Assembly (NCBI GenBank): GCA_905182985.1
Contig: CAJJDN010000039.1
Location: 310,001 to 374,000, forward strand
DNA length: 64,000 nucleotides
Direction: 5' to 3'
Source of the DNA: Paramecium sonneborni
Lineage: Eukaryota > Ciliophora > Oligohymenophorea > Peniculida > Parameciidae
The translations under genes and the position numbers were made by a program. Below are positions 24,691 to 38,222 of this stretch, piece after piece. The notes beneath the pieces are model-generated. The model ran no database searches and was not told the DNA's origin. It saw only the letters and a list, made by a program, of their open reading frames with translations. Positions within the stretch are counted from its first letter, which is position 1, and each line of letters begins with the position of its first letter.

Positions 24691-25892
24691 ATGAATTATG
24701 AATGGTTTTAAGATGATAATCAAATAAAATTACGCTTTGAAATCAAAAATACTAAAAGTGATAATCTTGATATCTAAGTGGCTGATGTAGTTGTTAAAGT
24801 AAATGTTCTTGATAAGAAATTTGCTAAAACTATTGATTTATTAGCTCCTGTACTTGAAGGCAATATTAAATATGGAGCAGATATACTTGAAGTTACTTTA
24901 ATTAAAGTAGAACCAGGAAAATGGTCTCAATTGAGTCCATCACTTTCTAAAGAAGAATTAATTCAAAGAAGAAAAGATGTAACTTAAATATATTATTCTA
25001 GGCATTTTTTAGAAAGGATCAAGAAATTTAAGCTTAAAAGAAATTAACACAAGATCTCAAACATTAATTTGATTAACATGCTACTAAAGAATAAATTAAA
25101 GTTGATGATCGTGAAAGAAACCTAATCATATAAAAATAAGAACAATAAAAAAGTGAAGCTATTTCTGATCTATACAATCAAATTGGATAGGATTCAAAAT
25201 TTAACTAAAAATAATTACATTCCTAAGATTCAAATGATGTCTAAATAGAAGATAAAATTAAATAATATGAAGAATATGAAAAATAATAAGAATTGAAACA
25301 AAAACCAAATAAATAATTATAGCCTATATCAGAAAACAATGATATTTTTACAAATGAGGATATTAAAAAATAAGAGAAGTAAGCAAAGGGTCCAATTCCA
25401 GAACCAAGAAAAGCAGCAGCAGTATAAATGACATTTACAGAAAAAATATATCCTCATTTAGCTGCTAGAGAATAACATTTCAAAGATGCTCCTGTTCCAA
25501 GATAAAAAAATATTCCAATCAATGAATAAAGAGAAAATCCTCTCTTCCTTAAAGATAAAGCTGATGAGTTTTTTAGAAACAAAGATTATTACTCTGCAAT
25601 TAATGCTTATTCAGCTGCTTTTAAGTATGATAATTAAATGTATACATGTATTTCGAATAGAGCTGCATGCTATTTAGCTTTATTTAATTTTTAAGAATGC
25701 ATTGATGATTGTCAAACAATTATCAAATTAGATAAAAAAGATTAGTTACATGATAAATGTTTAAAAAGACTAAAAGTATGTTAAGCATGGAAAGGTGATT
25801 TAGACGAAGCTTTGAATGGAAATATTCCAGAAGAAGTCAAACAAATAATTTAAAAAAGAATAGACTCTAATAAATACAAAAATCAGGGAGAT
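24691..25892 (+). pseudogene. Artefactual truncated first copy of DNAAF4
   Basis: Identical to the first 1202 bases of the complete gene at 25979-28031, starting at the same ATG and running through the CS domain, the charged linker and the first TPR, then cut by the N at 25893. It should be merged with the complete copy and not counted as a separate gene. If the duplication were real, this would be a truncated paralogue. Confidence 0.9.
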
Positions 25893-25893
25893 N
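25893..25893. other. Single-N assembly gap
   Basis: The only ambiguous base in the window. It sits exactly between the two copies of the 1287-bp repeat and marks a contig join of unknown or negative gap size. Confidence 0.97.
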
Positions 25894-25964
25894 TTAGTTC
25901 CACAAACAGTATCGTATGGTTAGGAATTTACTGTATATGTTATTAGTAAAACTAGTAATATCAT
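25894..25964 (-). pseudogene. Artefactual fragment: 5' end of the cysteine-rich membrane protein gene
   Basis: 71 bases repeating the signal peptide start of the large minus-strand gene, cut by the N. It is part of the overlap artefact, not an independent gene. Confidence 0.9.
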
Positions 25965-27180
25965 TTAATTAATATATAATGAATTATGAATGGTTTTAAG
26001 ATGATAATCAAATAAAATTACGCTTTGAAATCAAAAATACTAAAAGTGATAATCTTGATATCTAAGTGGCTGATGTAGTTGTTAAAGTAAATGTTCTTGA
26101 TAAGAAATTTGCTAAAACTATTGATTTATTAGCTCCTGTACTTGAAGGCAATATTAAATATGGAGCAGATATACTTGAAGTTACTTTAATTAAAGTAGAA
26201 CCAGGAAAATGGTCTCAATTGAGTCCATCACTTTCTAAAGAAGAATTAATTCAAAGAAGAAAAGATGTAACTTAAATATATTATTCTAGGCATTTTTTAG
26301 AAAGGATCAAGAAATTTAAGCTTAAAAGAAATTAACACAAGATCTCAAACATTAATTTGATTAACATGCTACTAAAGAATAAATTAAAGTTGATGATCGT
26401 GAAAGAAACCTAATCATATAAAAATAAGAACAATAAAAAAGTGAAGCTATTTCTGATCTATACAATCAAATTGGATAGGATTCAAAATTTAACTAAAAAT
26501 AATTACATTCCTAAGATTCAAATGATGTCTAAATAGAAGATAAAATTAAATAATATGAAGAATATGAAAAATAATAAGAATTGAAACAAAAACCAAATAA
26601 ATAATTATAGCCTATATCAGAAAACAATGATATTTTTACAAATGAGGATATTAAAAAATAAGAGAAGTAAGCAAAGGGTCCAATTCCAGAACCAAGAAAA
26701 GCAGCAGCAGTATAAATGACATTTACAGAAAAAATATATCCTCATTTAGCTGCTAGAGAATAACATTTCAAAGATGCTCCTGTTCCAAGATAAAAAAATA
26801 TTCCAATCAATGAATAAAGAGAAAATCCTCTCTTCCTTAAAGATAAAGCTGATGAGTTTTTTAGAAACAAAGATTATTACTCTGCAATTAATGCTTATTC
26901 AGCTGCTTTTAAGTATGATAATTAAATGTATACATGTATTTCGAATAGAGCTGCATGCTATTTAGCTTTATTTAATTTTTAAGAATGCATTGATGATTGT
27001 CAAACAATTATCAAATTAGATAAAAAAGATTAGTTACATGATAAATGTTTAAAAAGACTAAAAGTATGTTAAGCATGGAAAGGTGATTTAGACGAAGCTT
27101 TGAATGGAAATATTCCAGAAGAAGTCAAACAAATAATTTAAAAAAGAATAGACTCTAATAAATACAAAAATCAGGGAGAT
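25894..27180. repeat. Second copy of the 1287-bp exact duplication
   Basis: Identical to 24606-25892. It continues without a break into the rest of DNAAF4 at 27181, whereas the first copy continues without a break into the cysteine-rich gene on its left. Removing one copy and the N yields two intact divergent genes. Confidence 0.95.
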
Positions 27181-28031
27181 GCATATATGACTACTTCTCA
27201 ATATTAAAAAGCTATAGAAATGTATATAAAATCTCTCTAAAATGATGGTGATAATGAATTAAGTCTAAGTAATATGGGTTTAGCATATATGAAATTAAAT
27301 TAAACTAATAAAGCACTTGAAAGTATCGATAAAGCAATTCAAAAAGTTAAACCTTTTTTATAATATGTTAATTTAAATCCTAACATTGGAAGGTAAAGTT
27401 CATATGCTGGTAATGAATTTCTACTTAAAAATTTAATGAAAAAATCAAATTGTTTATTTGAATTAAATTAAGAATAAGATGCTTTAAATACAGTTAAATA
27501 AGCATTGATTATAGATGAAACTAATGCTGAAGCTAGAAGTATTATGAATAAGATTCAAGATAAATTAATTAAATCAGAGGTACTAAAATTAAAGGAGATT
27601 GCAACAGAAAGATTAAAATAATAAAAATATTCAGATTCATTAGAATTATATAATGAATGTCTAAAGAAATTAAATCCTTAAGAAGATTTAATGGATTTCT
27701 TAGCTGTATTATTAAATAGATGCATTTGCTGTTACTTTTTAAATTAATTTGATGAGATTGTTGGTTCATGCACAAGAGGAATTAAAATAATATAAATTTA
27801 ACAAAATAAGTATTTTTTTTTAAATATAAATTAAGAATTTTATCTTTCGAAAAGATTACAAAAGAATAAAGAGATAAATTATAAGATTTTTTAGTAAGAT
27901 TTTATGTTCGTAGATCGAATGCATATGTAAAATAAAATTAAATTTATCATGCAAAATGTGATTTATAGGAAGCTTTGAAATTAGATCCTTAAAATGAATA
28001 AATAAAAAAAGATTTAGAAAAGTTGAAGTGA
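25979..28031 (+). CDS. DNAAF4: Dynein axonemal assembly factor 4 (DYX1C1-type, CS + TPR)
   Basis: 667 residues with two introns (23 nt after residue 97; 26 nt near 27816-27841); the exon sum is exact. The N-terminal CS domain (MNYEWFQDDNQIKLRFEI ... DVVVKVNVLDKKF ... LEVTLIKVEPGKWSQL) is the HSP90-cochaperone fold. After a charged linker comes the family's hallmark FTEKIYPHLAAREQHFKDAP, then NPLFLKDKADEFFRNKDYYS and NRAACYLALFNFQECIDD, a TPR domain; further TPRs continue to the C-terminus (QIYHAKCDLQEALKLDPQNE). DNAAF4 works in the cytoplasm with R2TP/HSP90 to pre-assemble axonemal dynein arms. The Paramecium form is longer than the human one of about 420 residues. It is convergent with the PP6 gene, 29 bp away. 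Confidence 0.93.
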
Positions 28032-28060
28032 ATATTGTATTGAATATGTCATTATATATT

Positions 28061-29047
28061 TCATAAGAAATAAGGTAAAACATTTTTTGGTGGTTGACTA
28101 GTAGCAGATTCTGGAACTTCTTTAAACATTACAAAGTCTCTTTTCAAATTTTCATCAATAGAAAGCATAGATGCTGCATTACCACATCTATAACAATAAT
28201 TTGGAGCAGACCATACAGTGACTAATTATTCCTTTTATAATTTATAATTCTTATACTTCAAACCAATATTAATAACCATCTTAAACTAATTAATGTGCAC
28301 GAGCAATTAATTCTAAACCATTAATATGATTAAAATCATGTGTGACTTTTTTACCAAAAATCCAACCTGCTCCTCTTGTATTAAGTGCCCAAGTATCAAC
28401 TTCTTCTGGATCTGACCACATTAAATCGCAAAATGGACCTTCATGAGGAATCTCTGTTTTACGATCTATTATAGAATTATTATTATTCTTATTACCTATT
28501 GTTCTTATTTAATCTATTGTCCTTAATTCAGGAGATAGACCTCCATGAACACATAATACTTTTCCATCTACTAAAGCTCCTAATGGAAGATAATCAAAAA
28601 CATCTGTAAAATATCGCCAAGGATTTGCATTCCCATACTTTCTTACTATTTCATCATAAAAACCATAAACTTAAGTAATTTATCTAGATTCATGATTTCC
28701 TCTCAATAATGTTATGTTTTCTGGATATTTAAGCTTCAAACAAAGCAAATATTCAAATGTCTCTACAGAATTGTATCTACCATCATTAATTTAATATACC
28801 CACGATCTACAAAATCTCCAATAAATATGTAATTGGCATTTGGAATCTATCCTCCCTTATTAAATAACTCCAATAAATCAAAGAACTGTCCATGAATGTC
28901 TCCACAAATTATTACTGGAGCTTTCACTTAATGTACATTTGATTCTTCTATAAAAATCTCTTTTGCATGTTCACAAACCAAACGTACATCTCTCTCAGTC
29001 AAACAGCGAGCATTTTTTAAAGTTTCTAAGTATTTATCGATATCCAT
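28061..29047 (-). CDS. PP6-type serine/threonine protein phosphatase catalytic subunit
   Basis: 302 residues after removing introns of 23, 30 and 25 nt; the exon sum is exact. Catalytic motifs of the PPP family are intact: [22 protein letters not shown], then [39 protein letters not shown] and [13 protein letters not shown]. The EEVDTWAL sequence and the Trp in GAGW favour PP6 over PP2A and PP4. The C-terminus ends LPYFL, the carboxymethylated tail of the PP2A/4/6 group. It acts as a two-metal phosphatase, normally with regulatory subunits. Confidence 0.93.
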
Positions 29048-29522
29048 TTAAAAATTTTAAAATTATTTCTCTCGTATATAAAATCACATATTATATTTAT
29101 ATTATATTCAAAATTTATAAAATCTAATTATTTTTTTATTTCATCATCTATTATTCTCTTAATTATTTATTAAGCATATAATAAATTTCTATTTTTATAA
29201 TTGAATATATTATTTTTTATGATTTTTTCTTTCATATATAGATCAAATTTATTCATTCTTATTAATTTTTTACAATTTTTTCAATTAATAATTATGTATA
29301 ATTTCTGCATCTTTACATTTTAAGATTAACCTTATTATTGTATTATAACTAATCTATATTCCCTTTTTTTTAAATTTGATAGTAATTAATAGGTGTTTCA
29401 AAAAGTATTAAAATACAATTTTATAAGTAAGCTATAAATTTAATGAGATTTATTAAAAAGTCATAAATAAACATTTTACTAAAAAAAATATTTAATTAGA
29501 ATAAAAATTATTGTAATATTTA
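29048..29522. other. Intergenic, nothing recognised
   Basis: 475 bp of AT-rich DNA between two minus-strand genes, containing long T and A runs and no gene-like frame. It must contain the promoter of the PP6 gene and the 3' UTR of SelO. Confidence 0.45.
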
Positions 29523-31289
<1,767 letters not shown>

Positions 31290-31574
31290 TAAATAAAAAT
31301 TAAATTATATTGCTAATATAATATTAGATTAAAAATTATGAATTCATTGAACAAAATGTTATGTTTATATAAAAAAAAGATTCATTTGAAAAATATTATT
31401 TTGTTATCTTAAAAAAAATAAAAAATAAGATTAAAATTATTAATATACTTATATTAAGAGTGATTTTAAGAAGTGGTAAGTAGAATTATAAAAAATTCAT
31501 CGAAATTAGATGATAAAAATTCAAACTTATATTATTAATAAATAAATTGCATAATTATATAATTTAAATTTAAA

Positions 31575-34500
31575 ATGGAAGTTGAATTACATTAATAAAT
31601 CCCTCCATAACTGAATGTCTAAGTAGCAATAAGAGTTCGACCCTTCAATGAAAAGGAATTGAAGTAGAAAGAAGGTGTATGTTTAGAGACATCGGAAAAA
31701 TAAGTAACACTTTTATAAAGTGCTCGTTTATTTACATTTGATTATGTTTTTGACTAAAATGCATCTCAAGACTTAATTTATAGGAAGTATAATAAATGAT
31801 ATTAATGATAAAAGGTGTGTAAGCAATTTGGTTTAAAGATGTTTTGAAGGCTATAATAGTACAATTCTTGCTTATGGTTAAACAGGGTCAGGTAAAACAC
31901 ACACAATGGGTACTACAGGAACAGATTAATTGATAAGTATTGGAAATTATTTATAAAGATAAAACCAACATGGGAATGATTCCTAGAGTAATTACATAAA
32001 TTTTTGAAGAGATTGAAAAAATAGATTAGGAAATCTTGATTTCTTGTTCATATTTGGAATTATATAATGAATAAATAATAGATCTATTATTGGAAACATC
32101 AATATCTAATTAACCAACGATAAGAGAAGAAAAAGATCATACTATAACAATATTAAATTTAACCACAATATTAGTAAATAATCCAAATGAAATGCTTTAA
32201 GTATTAAATAGAGGTGCTGTACATCGCACAACAGCCGCAACATAAATGAATATGACAAGTTCTAGATCACATGCTATTTTTACAATCTATTTTAAAATTA
32301 ATCCAAAAGATGATTCGGAAGATGGCACTTTAAATGCTAAATTTCATTTTGTAGATTTAGCAGGAAGTGAAAGATTAAAGAAAACTTTAGCCTAAGGTAA
32401 AACAATGGAAGAAGGAATTAATATAAATTAGAGCCTTTTAGTATTGGGGAATGTAATAAAGACATTGAGTGATTAGAAAAAGAAGAGTTAAACTCATATT
32501 CCATATAGAGAAAGTAAATTAACTAGGTATTTATATATTGAATAAAAATAATAGAATATTATAAGATTCTTTGGGAGGTAATTCAAATACATGTATGATA
32601 GCTTGTGTGTCTCCTGCAGAAAGCAATTATGAAGAAACTTTGAATACTTTGAAATATGCTTCAAGAGCTAGAGAAATTTAAAATAAACCTACTTAAAATA
32701 GAGTATATATATATATGTATACAATTATTAGGATCCTCATACTATTTAAATTATGGGTTTAAAATAAGAAATAGCTTAATTACTTGAATAAAACAAATAA
32801 TTTTAAGAATTACTTTAAGTAAATGGAGTTAAATTTGATTAAATAAAAAGAGTTTCTGTTTCTTAATATTCTTCAAATATTCCTCATACATGTGAGGAAT
32901 ATATGGAAATAATTTAAAAATAAAAATAAGCATTGCTTGTTTGGGAACGTCTTGGTTCTTAACATAAATTGGAAATTTAAAAATTTTAATCATAAATAAA
33001 TGATTTAGAAATAGAATTACATAATCTAAAAAAGAAAAAAGATATTATTTTTAAATAATTTTCGGATGCAAAAAAGTAAATTATAAAATTTATAATTTAG
33101 AATATTATAGAAATTTAATATACCATTTACTAATTATGATGAAGATGATGAAATTGAAGATTTGTATGATGAAGTTGATAAATTAAAATAAGAATCAAAA
33201 GAAAAAGATTATAAAATTTTAACTATGTAAAAAGAAATAGATGAGCTTTTATAGGTAGTTTTTATTTTTTAAATACTAGGATAGGATGCACACAGAGATT
33301 AATACATTTTATGTAAAAAATAAAAAGAATTAATGATATTGTAAAAGAAACTTGAGAAATTAGAAAGTAAAGAAAATTTGGAATCACAAGTATAAGTTTC
33401 AGAAAGTGAAGAAGAAGTCATTTGTAATGATTCAATGATTAAAGAAACTAATTTATAAATTGAAGAATTTGAAAGCAACCTCTAAGTAATGACAATAAGA
33501 AATTTTGAACTTAAACGTTAACTTGCTGAAGATATGAAAAAAGAGTTTCAATAATAGATTTCTGTTTTAGAAGCATAAAAGGCATCGTTAATGAAATAAG
33601 TGAATTAAAAATAGGATGCAACTTAATTGAATACTTTAAAAATTAAATTATAAGAATATGAATCTAAGATTATTGAAATGAGATAGAAGGAATAAAATAT
33701 GAGATAGATGTAAAAGAAATTGGAAGAGTAAGAAAATTAAGTTAAAGATTTAAAAATAAATATAGAAAAAATGAAAAAATAAAAGGTAGAATTGATAAAG
33801 AAAATGAAATAAGATAATGAAAAGTATATTAAGGATAAGGAAGAGAAGTAAAAAGAATTGATTTTAATTAAAAAACTAAAAATATAGTAAGATGCTGCAT
33901 TGAGTAAATTGAAAAATGAGAATTGTAAAAAGGAAGTACTTCTAAGGAGAAAAGAGGATGAAATTTTAAAATAAAGAAATGAGAAAGTAATAGATAAGGG
34001 TACAGGACATTCAATGAAAAGAGGTTAAAAAGTTTAAACTTATGATTAGATGGAAAAGCAAATAGAATCTTTATTTTCTTAATTGATATGTGGAGGATAG
34101 GCAGAATTATAAATAAAAAGAGAAATAACAAAATTAGAATAGTTATAAGAAGAATTAAATTAAATTGAATAGAAAGTTTGTTTATTATAAATAAAGAGAG
34201 AATAAATATCATTCGATGAGAATAATAAAAATAGTTTAAATTAGATAGAATTGGAATTAAGTGATATAATAATAATAAGAGAAAACATAAATGAGACAAT
34301 AGATTATCAATTACACAAAATTGAATAGTTAAGAAAGAATTCTAATAATTGCACAGAAATATATACAAATTTCTTAACAAGTTCTGAATTGAGAGAGTTA
34401 CCAAATTGGTGTATAAGATCATTTAAATATGTAATTGATAATTGGATAAAAGATCATTTGTAAATGTAGAATATGAGTTAATAAAATGATGAATTTTAGT

Positions 34501-36026
34501 AGATAGTATAAGAATTATAATAGCAATTATAAAAGCCTCTATAAGAGATTAATTGTAATTCTCCAACATTAAAAAAGAAGATTGTAAAATAATAAGTCTT
34601 TTCTTAGCCAAGTGATGCTTTGGAACTTAGAAAATAATTGAATGATTAAAAACGAAAGTATTAGTTTTTATAAAATGAAAATAAGAATATGATATCAGAT
34701 TTAGAATATTATAAGAAATTCTATACAGAACATATAAATAAAGTATAGAAAGATAAGTGTATAGGTTTAAGTGATTAAGTTTAATTTCCTTAGAGTTAGA
34801 GTTTTCAATAGATAAGAGATGCATATAAGTTAGAAAGAACGAAATAGAAGGAATTATCATTAAATTTAAGTTTTTAAAAGCCCCATATATAAAATTCAGC
34901 TTTTAAAGTAGCAAAAGGATGTAAATCAGAGAGAGAAGGATATACAGATTAATTTAGTTAAGCATAAGAGGAATAAGAGTTAAAATATGAGTAATAAATA
35001 ATAATAATAATAAAAATAGTATAATAAAATCAATACCTGGTCATGAGAATCCAATATTATGTGTATATACGATATAAAATTTATTATGTTCAAGTGCATT
35101 TAGATCTGTAAAGATATGGGATATGGATGCATAAAGTCATATAATATCTTTGGATGCAAATACACATGTAAAATCAATTTGTCATTGGCCTGAGAGAAAT
35201 GCAATAGCAGTATCTCATGGTTCTTAAATATCTTTGTATGATGTGACTTCATTTTAATTACAGAGTGTTTTAAAATCATCAATTGAAGAAATAAGAGTAA
35301 TGACTAGACATAATGGTTTATTAGTAGCAGGAGGTAAAGGAATTAATTATGCAATGAATGTTTGGGATGCAAGATCAAATAAGTATCATAAATATTATAA
35401 TATTCTTTAAGTTAAATTCATGAATTCGAAAAATCAAGTGATGTTATGTGTTTATAATAATCTGATTCAACTTAAGAACTGATTTGGGGAACCTTTAATC
35501 ATAATGTTAGAAAAATGATGATAAATAGTAATAAATATGGTTAAATTGCTTAAATGACTCCTCCACATTATGATAAAGTTACTGGAGTAGGTTTATTAGA
35601 TAATTGGATTGTCAGTTGTTCGTTTGGTAAAGGAATGAGAATGTGGAATTAAATTAATGGTTAATAAGGATAAGCTAATTCCGATATTCATAAAGATTCT
35701 ATATTAACTATGGCTAGTATCATTATTTATTCTATTTATTAGTTGACAAAAATCTTAAAGTTATGTATACTGGATGTAAAGATGGATAAATTAAAGCTAC
35801 AAGAATTAGTGAAAATAAATTTTAACTTGTTAGTGATATCAGTGCATCTGTCTAACAAATTAATTCTCTTAATATTATTAATGATAGTTCTCTTATTGTA
35901 AGTGGTGGATAAGACAGAATGATTAAAATATGGAAACCTTCCAAATTTACTTTTGATTACTTAAAATAATTTACTCCCAATATTGGAGATTTTGTTATTG
36001 AAGAAGAACAATATATGTTGAGTTGA
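31575..36026 (+). CDS. Kinesin with C-terminal WD40 repeats (kinesin-4 / KIF21 type)
   Basis: About 1,440 residues. An N-terminal motor ([15 protein letters not shown]-loop [14 protein letters not shown]; switch [11 protein letters not shown]; switch [13 protein letters not shown]) is followed by a long Gln/Lys/Glu-rich coiled coil (about 32700-34950). A C-terminal WD40 propeller begins near 35020 ([41 protein letters not shown]) and ends [12 protein letters not shown] 29-nt intron (about 34989-35017) joins coil and propeller in frame, so this is one protein. Motor + coil + WD40 is the architecture of KIF21A/B, which pause microtubule growth. A role in cilia or cortical microtubules is inferred. 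Confidence 0.9.
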
Positions 36027-36201
36027 CTCTATATTAATTTATGCTTCATTTTTATTATAAAGATTAATATATTAATGTAATTGAGACATTATTAATATCA
36101 GGTTAATAAACCTCTTCATTAACGTTATTTGTTATTATACTCTAACATTTTTTTATCTTGATTCAATAACCATATTTATATATATTATATAATCATATAA
36201 T

Positions 36202-36755
36202 TCAGTTTTACAGTAAGTTACGAAAGTCTTCATATTTTAATTCATTTTGATTTGGAGATAACTCTTTTATCAGTCTCTAACATCATATTTACTATTCATT
36301 ACATTTAAATCTATTGAAAGATTAAATTCATTTTATATAACATTTATTAATTTTTATCTATCCACAGATCCAGATTTATCTTCATTCCCACCTAATGCTA
36401 TAAAAGCAAGTTCTAATTATTCTATTTATATTTACTTATATCTTCCTCATCACTTGTTTATAATATCATTTTATGATAAGCTATTATTTTTAAGAAATCC
36501 TCTTTACTAATTGCCCCTCTTCCAGATACATCAACTTCATTTATCATTTTTATTAATTCCTCTTCTGTTGGCTTCTATCCCATTTCTAACTTTTTTATTA
36601 TTTCTACCTTCTAATACTGCTCTTAATTCATCTTTTTCAATATATCCAGACACATTTTTATCAAATGCTACAAAAGCCTCATAACATTTTTGTTTCTCTT
36701 TTGCTGTCAAAGTATCTACATTTACTTTTTTTAAATCTTCCATATTAATAGACAT
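36202..36755 (-). CDS. EF-hand calcium-binding protein (calmodulin/centrin superfamily)
   Basis: 160 residues; introns of 22, 23 and 26 nt give an exact exon sum. It has four helix-loop-helix units: AFVAFDKNVSGYIEKDEL (near-canonical loop), MINEVDVSGRGAISKEDF, AFIALGGNEDKSGSVDRQ and a degenerate fourth ending LSPNQNELKYEDFRNLL. Loop 1 has D, N, S, Y, I and E at coordinating positions; the others deviate, so few sites may bind Ca2+. Length and pattern resemble axonemal calmodulin-like light chains (LC4, DRC8/EFCAB types), but I cannot assign which. It lies convergent with the kinesin gene. Confidence 0.85.
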
Positions 36756-37141
36756 TTTTAATTGTAAAAAATAAAAATAATAAATAAAAATGCATAATCA
36801 ATTCATATAAACTAATACTTTAAAATATTTATTCAATACTTTTTTTATTTATCCAAATTTTCAAACTTTTCTTTTCCTTAATTTTTATTTAGAATTATCT
36901 TTATTAAATTCCTTTTTATTCTTAAAATTTATTATGAATATGAAAATAACTATTTTAAATTTAAAAATTCTTATCTCATCTCTTAATTAAATTAATGAAG
37001 TTTAATCTTTTACTTTAAATTAATGAATTTTATAAGATTAAAAGCTTGATTTTTTTTTAAATAATTAAATGATGTTAATGAAAAGAAAAAAACTTGATAT
37101 TTAAAAAGAACATTTATAATATAATTAAATTTTACAATTCT
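36756..37141. other. Intergenic, nothing recognised
   Basis: 386 bp between two minus-strand genes, AT-rich with poly-T runs. No frame or RNA element seen. Confidence 0.4.
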
Positions 37142-38058
37142 TCATAAATTACAATTAGCATGTCCATATTATCTGCAAACCAAACAGATTATTTAATTAT
37201 TTCCTTATGTTTAAACTGGAACAATCATTCCACAATCTTCAGCTTTATGACTAGTATTTCCACAAAATGGACAAAAATTAAGTCTAAGTTAGATCTAATA
37301 ATGATATTTAAATATACTTTACAATCGTATTTTCGATGTCCATATCGATTACATCGAAAACATGAAACATTAGAACAACTATCCCCTTGATGTTTTTGAC
37401 TTAAACAATAATTACATCTAAAAACTTATTTTTCAGTACATTAATTTTAAAAATGTCCAACCTACTTACATCTGAAACATACATCAAAACAATTTCTTTA
37501 ATAATATCTATTTAAACCAATTTCTAATTCATTTTTTAAATCTTACTAAATACTCTAAATCTTATTCACAGATTCTTCTTTATTATTGTTTTATTAATAA
37601 TCTTATTCTTAATTAACAATTTTAGATAATTTTTGACTTAATAATTTATTTGATGTAGTTTTTTATTTTCCATTAATTTAATATTTAATTAATACATCTT
37701 TTTTTGAAGGATGAGAATCAAGTACAAAATTTAATATTTTAATTCTATTTTTTTCATGGTTTTATTTTTCTTTTGAATGAGATATGATAGATCCTAAACT
37801 AAATGAACTGATTGATGAATATTATGAATTTTCTGATAAAGAACTATCACTTAAAGACTTATTTGTTTTTTTGTTTTTTGATCGATAAATTTAGATGGGT
37901 TTATTGAAAACATTTTTGACAATTCCATCAATAGGATTATTATTATTTTTTCCAATTTTATTTCCAATTTAAGATGTAGGTGTGGTATTTTTTAATTATT
38001 GTTTGAGATCTTTAGGATAGTTTTAGTGATCTATTGAAATTTAATCTAAATAAATCAT
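37142..38058 (-). CDS. CCHC zinc-knuckle protein (Air1/2 - ZCCHC7-like)
   Basis: 297 residues with one 23-nt intron; the exon sum is exact. The N-terminal 180 residues are Asn/Ser/Lys-rich and disordered. The C-terminal part has five consecutive zinc-knuckle-like motifs: CFRCKQVGHFQNQC, CNYCLSQKHQGDSC, CFRCNRYGHRKYDC, CPFCGNTSHKAEDC and CLVCRQYGHANC. Such an array is typical of Air1/Air2/ZCCHC7, the RNA-binding subunits of the TRAMP polyadenylation complex that feeds nuclear RNA to the exosome. A generic RNA-binding knuckle protein is the alternative. Confidence 0.8.
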
Positions 38059-38222
38059 TAAATAATAATAAATTTGAATAACTTAAAATTTAAAGAGTCC
38101 TAGATACAAAAAAATACAAGTAGATAAATTATAAAATAAATTTAATCAACGATAAATTTTAAATAAAATGATAAAATTTAAATAAAAATATCTATAATTT
38201 TCTTACTTAATGATAATGTTTA

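Larger units (their letters stand above)
24606..25892. repeat. First copy of a 1287-bp exact duplication (contig end overlap)
   Basis: These 1287 bases are repeated at 25894-27180; every stretch I compared is identical, with a constant offset of 1288. The copies abut a single N at 25893. The copy begins and ends inside coding sequence (the 5' end of the minus-strand gene and the middle of DNAAF4). That pattern fits two contigs sharing an unmerged overlap rather than a biological tandem duplication. Confidence 0.95.

Noticed and set aside
24606..27180. True tandem duplication of DNAAF4
   Set aside because: Copies appear identical, end inside genes and flank a single N; an assembly overlap explains all of this more simply.
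33868..34299. Hydrophobic minus-strand ORFs inside the kinesin gene
   Set aside because: Antisense of the Gln/Glu/Lys coiled coil, which always reads as Leu/Phe/Ile-rich on the other strand.
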